Notes: a model not told the origin generated them from the letters alone. A stretch of DNA of 64,000 bases from Bradyrhizobium semiaridum (GCF_020329505.1 NZ_JAGKJJ010000006.1:62001-126000), one strand, 5' to 3'. Shown: positions 52,615-63,100, counted from the first letter of the stretch. Translations and numbers: made by a program.

Positions 52615-54140
52615 ATGTCATCGAGATCAATCCATTGGGCCGGCGAATTCTCCGCACTCGCGCTCCGCTACGGCGACAGGCCGGCCGTGGTCGACGCCGC
52701 CGGCACGAAGTCCTATGCGGAATTGTTCGCCAAAGCTGCCGGCATTGCGGATGCCTTGATGCAGGCCGGGATCGGTCCGACAGATGCCGTGGCGACTTTG
52801 TTCCGCAACAGCGCCGACGCTGTTGCGGCCACGTTCGGCGTCATGCTGGCGGGCGCGGTCGAAGTACCGATCAACCCTGCGCTGAGCAGCGACGAACGCG
52901 CTTACTGCCTCGCGGTAGCCAACGTTCGCCTGTTAGTCACCAGCGCGGCCTTCGCGACCGAAACCCCTGCCGGCGGTCCTGACCTCGTGGAGGTCGAAAG
53001 CGTCGAGCAGACCGTGTTGGATCCGGCCGGCTTTCCGCGGGTCGACGGCGGCGCGCCGGCGCGTATCGTCTTCACCTCCGGCACTACCGGACGCCCGAAA
53101 GGTGCGGTTCACAGCCAGATTGGCCGCTGGACGGCCAACATATTGCTGCGCGCAAACCTGCCGTTCCGCCCGACTGCCGGCAGCAATGTCCTGCTGATGA
53201 CGCCATTCTCCCACGGCTCTTCTTTGATGACGCATGCCTATCTTTCGTCAGGTGCGGCCGTGACCCTGCTCGACGGCGTCGACCCACCGCGCGTGCTTGA
53301 TATCCTCGCGCGCGGCACATGCGATGCCATGTTTGCGCCGCCGACCGTGCTGGCAAAGATCGTGGCTGCCGCGGGCACGCGCCAGTTCTCGTCACTGCGC
53401 ACGATCTTCTGCGGCACGGCGGTGCTGAAGCCCACGCTCTACGCGCGCGTCAGGGAGATGTTCGGCCCCGTGGTGCGGGTCACCTACGGCAAGAGCGAGG
53501 TGTTCAATCCGATCACGGTGCTCGATGCCGAAGAGACCGAGGCCTGGTATGCATCCGGAGGCGACGATGCCTGCGTCGGCTGGCCCGCTCCTGGTGTTGA
53601 GATCGTCATCCGCGGCGAGGACGGCCGGCCGCGGCGGGCAACGACGGCGAGGTTCTGATTCATGCACAACACCTGATGACCGGGTATCGCACCGCCGACG
53701 GCTTCAGCGCGCTCGCGCCGAATGAATTCCATGAAACCGGCGATCTCGGCTACATTGATGCCGGAGGGCGGCTGCACCTCACCGGCCGTAGCGCCGACGT
53801 CATCAAGTCCGGCGGCTACAAGGTGGCGCCGGAAGAGGTCGAGCGGTTGCTCGCGCCAGCGCTGCAGCCATCGGAGGTCGCAGTCGTCGGCATTCCATCA
53901 GATTATTGGGGCGAGGTCATTCTGGCCGCGATCGAGAATCCCGCACCAGGCTGGGAGGAGCGCGTCAATCGCGTGGTATCGAGCATGACCGACTACAAGC
54001 GCCCGCGCCTGCTGATTGCTCTCGACGAATTGCCGCGCAACGGAATCGGCAAGATCCTCCGCGGCACCATTCGCACCGACGTGCTGTCCCGGTTCCGCAT
54101 CACCGAAGGGCCCCGGCCGCGGCTCGAAAAGCGCTCCTAG
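52615..54140 (+). pseudogene. Acyl-CoA ligase (AMP-forming), split by a frameshift
   Basis: The first ~345 residues read as an AMP-dependent ligase (RIVFTSGTTGRPKGAVHSQI as P-loop, VRVTYGKSEVFNPITV) and then stop at 53656. From about 53630 the family sequence continues one frame over (AGNDGEVLIHAQHLMTGYRT, HETGDLGYIDAGGRLHLTGR, catalytic lysine segment ELPRNGIGKILRGTI) to 54140. A single-base indel in a GC run (GGCCGGCCGCGGCGGGC) explains it. Start at 52615 with GGAG upstream, 31 bases behind DctM. It would convert the imported acid to its CoA ester; either a recent mutation or a sequencing error. Confidence 0.88.
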
Positions 54141-54309
54141 CTCAGCACGAGAGACAAACAACCTATCTGAAAGCAGACAAGACCTTCAACAAGTTCAGCA
54201 GCTGCGCTCTGTCTTCAGACAAGCCCCAGTGTTTATGGACGCGTCGAAATACTGAAGTTCGTGGCTTCGAATATCGCACGCGCGCCGGACATTGGTCGCG
54301 GCATCTACG

Positions 54310-55608
54310 TCAGCTGTTCGGGCGTGGCCACAACCCGCCCTCGGACGAGGCCTCCGATTCGTCGGGCGACAAGGGATCGGCGCCGCCGCCGGTCCGTGCA
54401 GGATCGGAAATTAGCCAACGTCGCAACTCGAGCTTGCCGATCTGGTTGCGATGGACCTCGTCGGGGCCGTCGGCTAGTCGCAGCAAGCGTGTCGTCGCGA
54501 ACGCTGCCGCGAGGAAATGGTCGTTATTGGTTCCACCTCCGCCGAAAACCTGTATCGCCCAGTCAACGATCTTCTGCGCCATGTTTGGCGCGACGACCTT
54601 GATCATCGCGATTTCCTGCCGCGCGGCCTTGTTGCCGACCGTGTCCATCATATAGGCCGCCTTGAGAGTCAGTAGCCGCGCCTGCTCGATCTTCATGCGC
54701 GCTTCGGCGAGCCGTTCGAGCGTCACCGCTTGCTCGGAGAGAGGCTTGCCGAACGCGACGCGTTTCAACGCTCGCCGGCACATTCGCTCAAGCACGCGTT
54801 CGGAGAGGCCGATCAACCGCATGCAATGATGGATGCGCCCGGGTCCAAGCCGTCCCTGCGCGATCTCGAACCCGCGTCCCTCGCCCAGCAGCATGTTGTC
54901 GGCCGGTACGCGCACATTGGCGAAGGTCACTTCGGATGCGCGATCAGGCACGCCATAGAACCCGAAAACCGGCAGCGAGCGGACGACATGCACCCCAGGC
55001 GTATCCTTCGGTACCAGGATCATCGACTGACGCTTATGGCGATCCGGATTGTCAGGATCAGTCTGCCCCATGAAGATGATAATCTTGCATCGCGGATCGG
55101 TGGCACCGGTCGTATACCACTTGCGGCCGTTGATTACGTAGTGGTCGCCGTCTCGCACGATCAAGCTGGCGACATTGGTCGCGTCGGAGGAGGCTACATC
55201 GGGCTCGGTCATCGCAAACGAGGAACGGATCTCGCCCGCAAGCAACGGCTTCAGCCAGCGCTCCTTCTGCGCCTCCGTACCATAGCGCAGGATCGTCTCC
55301 ATATTGCCGGTGTCCGGCGCACTGCAATTGAACACCTCGGGCGCGAGATGCGAACGTCCCATGATCTCGCACAGCGGTGCATATTCGAGATTCGTCAGCC
55401 CATCCTCGTGAGCGGGCAGAAACAGGTTCCACAAGCCGGCTTGTCGTGCGAGCGGCTTCAACTCCTCGACAATCGGATGCACGGCCCAGGGCCCGAGCCG
55501 CTCCGCCTCCTGATAGTATCGGCGCTCGTTCGGGTAGATGTGCTCCGTCATGAAGCGCTGGATACGCTCGGCCAGTTCCCTGCTCCGTTCGCTTTGCGTG
55601 ATATCCAT
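54310..55608 (-). CDS. Acyl-CoA dehydrogenase, long/branched-chain type
   Basis: A 432-residue flavoprotein: [40 protein letters not shown] (FAD loop), [20 protein letters not shown] and [20 protein letters not shown]. The latter places an acid near the ADGPDEVH segment where ACAD11-like enzymes have their base. Its closest relatives are the ACAD10/11-like group acting on longer or hydroxylated acyl-CoAs. It lies 12 bases behind an acyl-CoA ligase, so the pair activates and oxidises one acid. Confidence 0.92.
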   Translation of the reverse strand: MDITQSERSRELAERIQRFMTEHIYPNERRYYQEAERLGPWAVHPIVEELKPLARQAGLWNLFLPAHEDGLTNLEYAPLCEIMGRSHLAPEVFNCSAPDTGNMETILRYGTEAQKERWLKPLLAGEIRSSFAMTEPDVASSDATNVASLIVRDGDHYVINGRKWYTTGATDPRCKIIIFMGQTDPDNPDRHKRQSMILVPKDTPGVHVVRSLPVFGFYGVPDRASEVTFANVRVPADNMLLGEGRGFEIAQGRLGPGRIHHCMRLIGLSERVLERMCRRALKRVAFGKPLSEQAVTLERLAEARMKIEQARLLTLKAAYMMDTVGNKAARQEIAMIKVVAPNMAQKIVDWAIQVFGGGGTNNDHFLAAAFATTRLLRLADGPDEVHRNQIGKLELRRWLISDPARTGGGADPLSPDESEASSEGGLWPRPNS

Positions 55609-55620
55609 CTGGGATTCTCC

Positions 55621-57300
55621 TTACTGGCCGCGCAGTCCGTCCCTGAGCGTGTTTCGGGTGATCTTTCCGGACTCCGTCTTGGGCAGATCGTCCAGCACGC
55701 GAATCTCGACGGGGCATTTGTATGCCGCCAATCGCTCGCGGCAAAAGCGCGAGAGCGCGGCGATATCGATGACGGCGCCGGGTTGAGCGGAGATGAACGC
55801 CACCACCGTCTCGCCGCGATAGGGATCGGCGGCGCCGACGACGGCCGCCTCACGGACGCCCGGAAAGCCGTAGATCACGTCTTCCACCTCGCGCGGCCAG
55901 ACCTTGAAGCCGGAAGCGGAGATCATGTCCTTCTTGCGATCCACGAGGTAGAACCAGCCGCTCTCGTCAAAAAAGCCGACGTCGCCGCTGTGCAACCAGC
56001 CATTGGTCAGCACCTCGTCGGTTTCCGCGGGCTTTCTCCAGTAGCCAGCCATCACGCCCGGACCGCGCACAACCACCTCACCATGCTCGCCCGGCCCGAG
56101 TGGGCGGCGCTCGTCGTCAACGACAATCGCGTCGACGCCCGGCGTCGGCCTACCGATCGACAGCGCACCTGACTCGGGATCGACGGGAATTCGACCTTCG
56201 TTGGGCGCAAGATGGCTTGCTGACGTCAGTTCGGTCATTCCATAGGAACTGCGGATCGCCCGTCCAAACCGCTTCGCGAACGCATCAATGACCGAGGGAG
56301 CAATCGGCGCGCCGCCGGAATAAAGATGCACAAAGCTCTCGAAATGGCGGCTGGTCGCCTCCGCCTGGTTCATCAGCGCGATGAACGCGGTGATGGCCCC
56401 GACAATGAATGTCGGCCGCCATTCAAGGAAGGCATCGAGCGCCACCCGCGGCTGAAAACGATAGGTCAGCACCATCGCGGCATGTGCGGCGAAGGCCGCA
56501 ACCATCTGGATCTCGAAGCCGGTGATATGGAACAGGGGCGCGACGCCGAAGATCCGCGACGCGCCGTTCAGCTCGAAATGATCACGGCAGATCAGCGCCG
56601 TCGCCACCAGATTGCGATGCGTGAGCATCGCGCCCTTGGGAACGCCCGTGGTTCCCGACGTGTAGAGCAGCAGACCAATGTCGTCGGAGGCCAGAACCGG
56701 CGGCGGAGGGGCCGGAGCATCCCCGGCAAGGATCGTGTGCAGCGCATGAGCCTGCGGCGCCTGGCCCGCCTTGGGCAGCACGCGGCCATCGTTTCGCGTC
56801 TGGAATTCACGGGCGGCGGTCCAGAGCAGCAGTTCGGGATCGACCAAGCTGGCCGCCGGGACGACATTGTCCCATTGATCATCGTGACAAATGACCGCCT
56901 TGGGTTCGCAGTCCTTGAACAGCTTCTGAAGCTCCAGCGTCCGGTACATCGGGTTGAGGCTGACGACGATGGCCCCGACCTTCCAGGCCGCCACGCTGGC
57001 GATGACGAATTGCGGCACATTCTGAAGAATGACGGCAACCCGGTCACCCCGCCCAACTCCCTTGCGCGCAAACGCGCCGGCGAGCCGGTCGCTGTACCGG
57101 TCAATATCGCCATAGTCTTGAGTCGCATCGAAATAGAATAGTGCCGGCGCCTCGCGCGGCGCGGCACGAAACAGATCGAGCGCCGTCAGCCTCATGTGAT
57201 TGGGAGGAACGACAGGCATAGCCCCGAGCTGTGCCCGCAGCCGGCCTGCGGCTTCCTCATAGGCGCGGGCGCGCGAGGCGGAATCGGAATCGGCAATCAT
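55621..57300 (-). CDS. Long-chain acyl-CoA ligase (AMP-forming)
   Basis: A 559-residue ANL-superfamily ligase: P-loop LLLYTSGTTGVPKGAMLTHR, IRSSYGMTELTSASHLAPNE (adenine site), GWLHSGDVGFFDESGWFYLV, and the C-terminal catalytic lysine in LPKTESGKITRNTLRDGLRG. It makes acyl-CoA from a fatty or aromatic acid, ATP and CoA in the cytoplasm. It lies between the GntR regulator and the acyl-CoA dehydrogenase on the same strand. No signal peptide. Confidence 0.93.
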   Translation of the reverse strand: MIADSDSASRARAYEEAAGRLRAQLGAMPVVPPNHMRLTALDLFRAAPREAPALFYFDATQDYGDIDRYSDRLAGAFARKGVGRGDRVAVILQNVPQFVIASVAAWKVGAIVVSLNPMYRTLELQKLFKDCEPKAVICHDDQWDNVVPAASLVDPELLLWTAAREFQTRNDGRVLPKAGQAPQAHALHTILAGDAPAPPPPVLASDDIGLLLYTSGTTGVPKGAMLTHRNLVATALICRDHFELNGASRIFGVAPLFHITGFEIQMVAAFAAHAAMVLTYRFQPRVALDAFLEWRPTFIVGAITAFIALMNQAEATSRHFESFVHLYSGGAPIAPSVIDAFAKRFGRAIRSSYGMTELTSASHLAPNEGRIPVDPESGALSIGRPTPGVDAIVVDDERRPLGPGEHGEVVVRGPGVMAGYWRKPAETDEVLTNGWLHSGDVGFFDESGWFYLVDRKKDMISASGFKVWPREVEDVIYGFPGVREAAVVGAADPYRGETVVAFISAQPGAVIDIAALSRFCRERLAAYKCPVEIRVLDDLPKTESGKITRNTLRDGLRGQ

Positions 57301-57417
57301 TCTCGCCGCCCGTTGCCGGTGCGATCGCGACGGCGCCGGCTGCCGCGCCTGGCCGTCCCGTTCCGGCAGCCGGCCGCCATCATCATCCTGTCGCGGACTG
57401 GTTCGGTGCTCCGGAAG

Positions 57418-58209
57418 CTAGTCATTGGACCTCTTTCCTCGGTAGACCGAGCCGAGACGCACGTTCGGCGACACGGCGCGGTTCGCAAGGGGCGCTTGAG
57501 CCATCCCGCTCTCCTTCGCCTGAATGACAACGCGGGTGCGCCGGATGTGGAGGCGCACCAGCACCTGCGCGGCGTCGACGTCGCGCGCCCGGATCGCATC
57601 CATGATCAGGACGTGCTGGGGATCGGAGAACGGAAACCCGTCCTTGGCATAGGTTTCGCTGACGAATTGCCGCCGGAAATGCTGCGTGCTGTTCCAGAAG
57701 CGCTCGACCATCGCCAGCAGCTGCGGCATCCGCGCGCGCGAATAGGTGCGCAGGTGAAACTCCCGATCGAGCTGGATGTATTCCTCGAGCGTCGTGACCT
57801 GCTCGAGTTCGCGCACGATGCGGTCAAGCGCCTCGATGTCCTCGTCGGTCAGGTTTGGTACGCTTTCGCCGATGGCAAGCGGCTCGACAGCCTCGCGGAT
57901 CTTGTAGATCTCGATCGACTCCTCTGAATTGACGTCGGCAATCCAGGCGCCACGGTTCGGCGCCATCACGACCAGCCCCTCGTTCTCGAGTTGCTTCAGC
58001 GCCTCGCGCACGGGAATGCGGCTCGCTCCGAAATGCGCCGCGAGAAGTTCCTGCCGGATCCGGGTGCCCGGCCGCATCTCCCCGCTCAACACCGCACTAC
58101 GGATCTCGCTTGCGATCCGCTCGCTCATCAGCCGACCGCCATCCGGATCGTCGTCATTGGCGTCGCGCGTCGCGTCGCTCCAATGGGGAGTCCGCTGATA
58201 GGCACTCAT
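57418..58209 (-). CDS. GntR-family regulator with FCD effector domain
   Basis: A 263-residue regulator: winged helix at residues ~25-95 (SERIASEIRSAVLSGEMRPG, FGASRIPVREALKQLENEGL) and a helical FCD domain (IREAVEPLAIG, DREFHLRTYSRA with the metal-binding D/H residues, DPQHVLIMDAI). It lies 15 bases behind the ABC ATPase and is probably cotranscribed with the importer and the acyl-CoA genes. FCD regulators typically respond to sugar acids or carboxylates. Confidence 0.92.
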   Translation of the reverse strand: MSAYQRTPHWSDATRDANDDDPDGGRLMSERIASEIRSAVLSGEMRPGTRIRQELLAAHFGASRIPVREALKQLENEGLVVMAPNRGAWIADVNSEESIEIYKIREAVEPLAIGESVPNLTDEDIEALDRIVRELEQVTTLEEYIQLDREFHLRTYSRARMPQLLAMVERFWNSTQHFRRQFVSETYAKDGFPFSDPQHVLIMDAIRARDVDAAQVLVRLHIRRTRVVIQAKESGMAQAPLANRAVSPNVRLGSVYRGKRSND

Positions 58210-58224
58210 GAAAGGCCCTCCTTG

Positions 58225-59766
58225 TCAATGAATGGCCGCGTACATGATCTTGTCTTCGGTCGCATCGGCCCGCGTCATTTCCTCGACGATACGCCCGCCG
58301 CGCGCGACCAGTATCCGATCCGAGATCGCCAGGATCTCCGGCAAATAGGAAGAGATCACGACGACCGCCTTGTTCTCGCCCGCCAGCCTGCGAATTGCCT
58401 GGTGGATCTGCGGAATGGCGCTGACGTCGACGCCTCGCGTCGGCTCGTCGAAGATGACCACTGTCGGTTCCTGCGCCAGAGACTTCGCCACCACGACCTT
58501 CTGCTGATTGCCGCCGGAATATTCCACAATCTTCAGGGTTCGCTTCAGCGCCGAGATGGAGAGCGCCGAGATCCATCGATCGGCAATGCGCTTCATCTCG
58601 CGCGCGGAGTAGAAGAATCGCCTGATGCGCGGTGACGACAGGTAGCCGAGATAGATATTCTGATCGACCGTCATCGTTTCGAAGAAACCGTCGACCTTCC
58701 GATCCTCAGTAATATAGGCGATTCCGTCTCGCACCGCCTGCCGCGGCACCCGGTAGCGAATCGGCTTGTCCCGCAGATAGATCATCCCGCCGCGCAGGAA
58801 ATTGCGCTTGCGTGCGCCGCTGACGATCTGTGCGATCTCGGACCGCCCTGCCCCGACCAGTCCGAAAATGCCGACGACTTCCCCGTTGAACACGGAGAAG
58901 GACATGTTTTTCACGATGCTGCCCATCGTCACGTTCTCGACCGAAAGCACCTTCTCGCCACGCCGCGCATCGGGCTTTGGCGCATCCGGATCGGCGCCAT
59001 GGGTTGCGTACTGCGCTGCCGTTTCCTCGCGGCCAACCATCATCCGCACGAGGGAGTCACGAGTGACGTCCTTGGCGGGCACCGTGGCGACGAGCTTGCC
59101 ATCGCGGAGCACGGTGATGCGATCGGCGATGTTAAGTGCCTCTTCCAACGCGTGCGAGATGAAGATGATCCCGGCACCCTTCTCTTTCAGGGTATTGAGA
59201 AGATGAAACAGATGCTGCGTCTCTTCGGGCGTAAGCGACGCGGTCGGTTCATCGAAGATGAAGACCTGGGCGTTGTGGCGCACGGCACGTACGATCTCGA
59301 CCATCTGCCGTTTGGCCGTTCCGAGATTCTCGACCAGCACCAGCGGATCGACATTGAAGTTCATCGATTGCAGCGACTGCGTCGCCGCAATATTGATCTT
59401 GCTATAAACGGTAATCCACTTCTCCATGCCGAGTTCGAGATTCTGTGCAACAGTCATCGACGGCACCAGACTGGACTCTTGGTAGACCATCGCCACACCG
59501 CCTTCGAGCGCCTCTTTTGGTGAGGCAAACGAGACCTTGCGTCCGCCGATCAAGTAGTCGCCCGAGGTCAGGACGATTGCGCCTGCAATCGCCTTGCAGA
59601 GCGTCGACTTCCCCGCGCCATTCTCTCCCAGCAGGGCGTGGATTTCGCCCGGCCGCAGATCGAAGTTGACACCGTCGATCGCATGCAGGCCGCCATAGAC
59701 CTTACTGCCATTGACGACTTGCAGCAGCGGGGTACCCGCCTGTTGTTCCGCCGGCATGACGCTCAT
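58225..59766 (-). CDS. Sugar-type ABC importer ATPase, two ATPase domains (RbsA/MglA-like)
   Basis: A 513-residue protein with two nucleotide-binding domains. The first has Walker A LLGENGAGKSTL and Walker B VFIFDEPTASL; its signature region NLGTAKRQMVEIVRAVR is degenerate, as is usual. The second has the relaxed Walker A FGLVGAGRSEIAQI, signature YSGGNQQKVVVAKSL and Walker B VVIFDEPTRGVD. It powers the permease-propeller fusion protein encoded two genes upstream. The ATG overlaps the stop of the SMP-30-like gene (ATGA). Confidence 0.94.
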   Translation of the reverse strand: MSVMPAEQQAGTPLLQVVNGSKVYGGLHAIDGVNFDLRPGEIHALLGENGAGKSTLCKAIAGAIVLTSGDYLIGGRKVSFASPKEALEGGVAMVYQESSLVPSMTVAQNLELGMEKWITVYSKINIAATQSLQSMNFNVDPLVLVENLGTAKRQMVEIVRAVRHNAQVFIFDEPTASLTPEETQHLFHLLNTLKEKGAGIIFISHALEEALNIADRITVLRDGKLVATVPAKDVTRDSLVRMMVGREETAAQYATHGADPDAPKPDARRGEKVLSVENVTMGSIVKNMSFSVFNGEVVGIFGLVGAGRSEIAQIVSGARKRNFLRGGMIYLRDKPIRYRVPRQAVRDGIAYITEDRKVDGFFETMTVDQNIYLGYLSSPRIRRFFYSAREMKRIADRWISALSISALKRTLKIVEYSGGNQQKVVVAKSLAQEPTVVIFDEPTRGVDVSAIPQIHQAIRRLAGENKAVVVISSYLPEILAISDRILVARGGRIVEEMTRADATEDKIMYAAIH

Positions 59767-60881
59767 CCTTCCTGCGCGCCGCGACCACGCGGCAGTTCAA
59801 CCAGGCAATCGCGTCCCTTGGACACCGCCAGCACGCGAGAGCCAATCGGGCGGACGGCGGTTATGCCATGGACCCGACCATCGACTCGGCTATGCAATGT
59901 CTCCGTGGCCATGCCATTGGCATCCAGCCGCGCAACGAGGCCGTACGATCGCGGCGGTGCCCACGGCTTCTGGATGCCAAGCTTCTTGATGCGGCCGATC
60001 TGGGTCGGTTCGCGCGGATTGAGGCGACCATCCAGTGCGGGACCGATCCAAAGCTCAGATGGTACTGTCCGCATCATTTCTTCGCAGAACGCCCGTTCGC
60101 GTAGGACGAACTCGGTCAGCTGCGTGCGAAGTGCGAGGAAGGCCATCCAGGCCTCACCATCCGCCCCCCGGCCGAGACGCGCCGGGTACCCGGTATAGTT
60201 CTTGACGATCACGCGCTTGTCGCCGCCCGCCCGCGAAAAGGCGGTCAGGCGATGAGCCCAGGACTCGGCGACCCACACCTCATTGCCATCACTGGAAACG
60301 AGAACCCCAAGCGGCCACGCGAGATCATCGGCGCGCACGCTCGCCCCACCGAGCGAGGCATCACAAACGATCAGTCTGCCGGACGGGGCCCGGTTTTGCA
60401 TCAGGTCGGTGAGCCAGAGATCGGGCCGGTTGTTGCGCGAGCCGTCGGTCAGGTAGATCGCCCCGTCCGGGGCGACCGTCACCGACAAGGGACAGGCAAC
60501 CTTTTCACCGCCGACGCTCTCCAGCGTCGCAACGATCTTGCCGACTGGCGAAAGCGCCACCAACCCGACGCCGGACACGCAAGCGAGTAACCTGCCATCC
60601 GGCGTGGAGGCGAGTCCGCCGACGGGACCGTCAAGGGTCGCGAACACGGCGCGCTTGTCGAAATCGTCCCCGGTGCAGCGCAAGACAGCGTTGCCGGTCG
60701 AGACATAGAGCGCACCGTCCCGCCCGAGCGCGATGTCGTCCGGTCGCTCGATCTCCGCGCCGAGCTGGCGGGCGCCGTCGAGCCGCTGGTTCGGGGAGAA
60801 AGCGCCGTCGAGCACCGGAATGCCGTGAAGCTCCCGGTTCGGAAACAGCACGCGATCGACGATATCGCCAAGCAGAGACAT
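59763..60881 (-). CDS. Strictosidine-synthase/SMP-30-like beta-propeller protein, soluble
   Basis: A 372-residue protein without signal peptide or membrane helix. Repeated blade motifs such as RPDDIALGRDGALYVSTGN, GGLASTPDGRLLACVSG, PLSVTVAPDGAIYLTDGSRN and GVLVSSDGNEVWVAESWAHR indicate a six-bladed propeller of the SMP-30/gluconolactonase/strictosidine-synthase group. It is a distant homologue of the C-terminal half of the permease encoded just upstream. Known relatives hydrolyse lactones or organophosphates with a bound metal. It may act on the imported compound. Confidence 0.85.
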   Translation of the reverse strand: MSLLGDIVDRVLFPNRELHGIPVLDGAFSPNQRLDGARQLGAEIERPDDIALGRDGALYVSTGNAVLRCTGDDFDKRAVFATLDGPVGGLASTPDGRLLACVSGVGLVALSPVGKIVATLESVGGEKVACPLSVTVAPDGAIYLTDGSRNNRPDLWLTDLMQNRAPSGRLIVCDASLGGASVRADDLAWPLGVLVSSDGNEVWVAESWAHRLTAFSRAGGDKRVIVKNYTGYPARLGRGADGEAWMAFLALRTQLTEFVLRERAFCEEMMRTVPSELWIGPALDGRLNPREPTQIGRIKKLGIQKPWAPPRSYGLVARLDANGMATETLHSRVDGRVHGITAVRPIGSRVLAVSKGRDCLVELPRGRGAQEG

Positions 60882-60884
60882 GGC

Positions 60885-62999
60885 TCAGGCCCCTCCCCAA
60901 TAGGACTTGTGCGCCTCCCAGGTCGGATCAGCGTCCGGCAGGCGGATACGCCCGATCCGGTTGTTCTCGAGACCCCCGATATAGAGGTAGCCTTTGTGTT
61001 CGCGGACCGAGGTGATGGTCGGATGCGAAAGCCCGCCTGGGTCCCAGAGCGATTCGGTCACGACGCCGTTGTCGTCGAACTTGACCACGCAGCCGTAATT
61101 GATCCCCGGGCACAGCCATTCGTCCGGCGGGATTTGCTTGACCATGCGGGTGCGGAAAACGGGATTGCGCATCGCAAGGTCATAGACCGGCGTGCGCAGG
61201 CCGACGAAGGCGAGCCAGTATCTGCCGTCAGAGGCGCGGTTGATGTTGTCGCAATAGCCCGGAAGATTATCAATCAGGATCTCGCTGGTGCCGGCCTTCG
61301 GGCCGGCGATCCAGTAGCGGTTGATCTGGCACAGCCACGTACTCGCCCACAGTACCGACCGGCCGTCATGCGAGATGCAGATGCCATTGGGGAACGTCAG
61401 GTTCCTAAGAACAGTCTTGGTGATGCCGGTTTTCGGATCGTGGCAGATCAGCCGGCCGTTGCCGCGCCCCTCGAAGCCATCGAGCGCCCAATCGGTCAGC
61501 TCATAGCGCGTCGAGGCTTCGCTGAAATAGATCTTGCCATCGGGCGCGACGTCGAGATCGTCAGCGAGGTAGAGCCGCGAATCGTCCTTGAGGCGGGTAC
61601 GCGTGCGCGTCGTGCGGTCGGTGACCTTGAAAACTGATCGATCAGGCTTGACGCCGTACACACCCATGCCGGCGATGCAGACGAGGAGGTTCTGATCCCG
61701 ATCGAATGCCAACCCGAGCGGCCGGCCGCCGATCCGCGCGAACTCTTCGCGGACCGTGTAATCCGGCGCGAGAAAGCGAATGATCGAACCGTTGCGGTTG
61801 ACGGTGTAGAGATTGTCCTTGCGATCGAGGATGATGTCCTCGGGACCTTCGATCATGTTGAGCGCGATTGCTTCCGCGTTCTTCAGGCGATCGTTCTCCG
61901 CGAACGGCGTACCGCTGCCGCGCTCGACCGACGGCGGCGGCTCGAAATCAACCCAGCTTGGCGTGACATAGACCTTTTGCAGCACCTTGCCCTTGTTCTT
62001 GACCCACTTCACGTTGAAGCCGACCGCGAGCAGCAGGATGATGCCGATGATGGCCGTCGTCAGGTTGCCGGAAATCCCGAGCCGCACCATGCCGCTGGTG
62101 AGCATGAAAATGATCGCTGCACCCATGACGGCGCGCGCGATGGTGCCGCGGCCGCCGGCGAGGCTGATACCGCCGAGGACCACCGCGGCGAGCGCGTTGA
62201 TCTCCCAGCCGACGCCCGTGTCGGTGCCCGAGCTGCTTTGCCGCGCCGCATAAAGGATTCCCGCCAGTGCCGCGATCGCCCCTGACATCACATACGCCGA
62301 AAACAGCACGCGCTTGACGTTGACGCCGGCATGCCGCGCCGCCTTGCGGCTCGATCCGACCGCCATGATGTGGACGCCGGGCTTGACGCGGGTGAGAAAA
62401 AAGTGCGTTCCGATGGCAAGCAGGATCAACACCAGCATGTTGAAGGGAATACCGAGAACTCTGCCCGATCCGATGAAATCCCATGCGCTGGAGCCGCTGT
62501 CGATGCTTGCAAGCTCGTTCGTGAACGCCACCGTCACCTTGTTATAGGCGGCGCGAACGATAATGAGGACGACCAGCGTCGTCAGGAATGGCCGGGTCTT
62601 GCCGTAAGCAATCAGCCCGCCGTTGATGGCGCCCATCGCCGCGCCAAACAGGACGATAAGCGGGATCGTCACGGGCAACGGCAGCCCGACGATGAGATAC
62701 AAATAGAGCGCGAGGAAGTTCGACATCGCGAACACTGCGCCGACCGACAGATCGATGCCGCCGGACAGCACAGAAAATGCCATCGCGACGGCGACCATCC
62801 CCTGCTCTGCGAAATTTCGCATCAGCTCCTGAAGGCTGCCCGCCGTCAGGTACCGCGGGATCATCACCGCGAAAGCCAGGAATACCGCGATCGTGAGTGT
62901 GAATGGAATGATCGGCTCCATCCAGCGTTTCTCGAGAAGCTCGCCCAGGAACAATTGGGGCGAATGGCGGTGCCAGGCTCGTTGCAGGCTTTTCATCAA
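60885..62999 (-). CDS. Sugar-type ABC permease fused to a strictosidine-synthase-like propeller
   Basis: A 704-residue fusion. Residues ~1-330 are an RbsC-type permease (SVLSGGIDLSVGAVFAMSNF, VVLGGISLAGGRGTIARAV) with eight to ten helices. After a short linker (KVYVTPSWVDFEPPPS), residues ~370-704 form a strictosidine-synthase-like propeller (IEGPEDIILDRKDNLYTVNR, GGRPLGLAFDRDQNLLVCIA, ADDLDVAPDGKIYFSEASTR, GPKAGTSEILIDNLPGYCDN). The frame is uninterrupted across the junction. RbsC C-termini are cytoplasmic, so the propeller should face the cytosol and could process substrate as it enters (inference). Three bases separate it from the soluble paralogue downstream. Confidence 0.92.
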   Translation of the reverse strand: MMKSLQRAWHRHSPQLFLGELLEKRWMEPIIPFTLTIAVFLAFAVMIPRYLTAGSLQELMRNFAEQGMVAVAMAFSVLSGGIDLSVGAVFAMSNFLALYLYLIVGLPLPVTIPLIVLFGAAMGAINGGLIAYGKTRPFLTTLVVLIIVRAAYNKVTVAFTNELASIDSGSSAWDFIGSGRVLGIPFNMLVLILLAIGTHFFLTRVKPGVHIMAVGSSRKAARHAGVNVKRVLFSAYVMSGAIAALAGILYAARQSSSGTDTGVGWEINALAAVVLGGISLAGGRGTIARAVMGAAIIFMLTSGMVRLGISGNLTTAIIGIILLLAVGFNVKWVKNKGKVLQKVYVTPSWVDFEPPPSVERGSGTPFAENDRLKNAEAIALNMIEGPEDIILDRKDNLYTVNRNGSIIRFLAPDYTVREEFARIGGRPLGLAFDRDQNLLVCIAGMGVYGVKPDRSVFKVTDRTTRTRTRLKDDSRLYLADDLDVAPDGKIYFSEASTRYELTDWALDGFEGRGNGRLICHDPKTGITKTVLRNLTFPNGICISHDGRSVLWASTWLCQINRYWIAGPKAGTSEILIDNLPGYCDNINRASDGRYWLAFVGLRTPVYDLAMRNPVFRTRMVKQIPPDEWLCPGINYGCVVKFDDNGVVTESLWDPGGLSHPTITSVREHKGYLYIGGLENNRIGRIRLPDADPTWEAHKSYWGGA

Positions 63000-63077
63000 T
63001 AGACTCCGGCGGGCTCGGCACGGTCACGGCCGAACGGCGGGACGACACTGGGGAATGGGGATCTCAACTCCGGGCCT

Positions 63078-63100
63078 GCCCGCGCCGCAGGGGCGCGGGC
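63078..63100. terminator. GC hairpin between binding-protein and permease genes
   Basis: GCCCGCGCC (63078-63086), loop GCAGG, GGCGCGGGC (63092-63100), a 9-bp perfect stem in the 112-base gap, without a U-tract. It probably protects the binding-protein mRNA from decay so that the receptor is made in excess over the membrane parts, a common device in ABC operons. Confidence 0.6.

Noticed and set aside
60825-61637. 270-codon plus-strand frame opposite the permease-propeller fusion
   Set aside because: Shadow of the GC-rich minus-strand gene, no domain or ribosome site.
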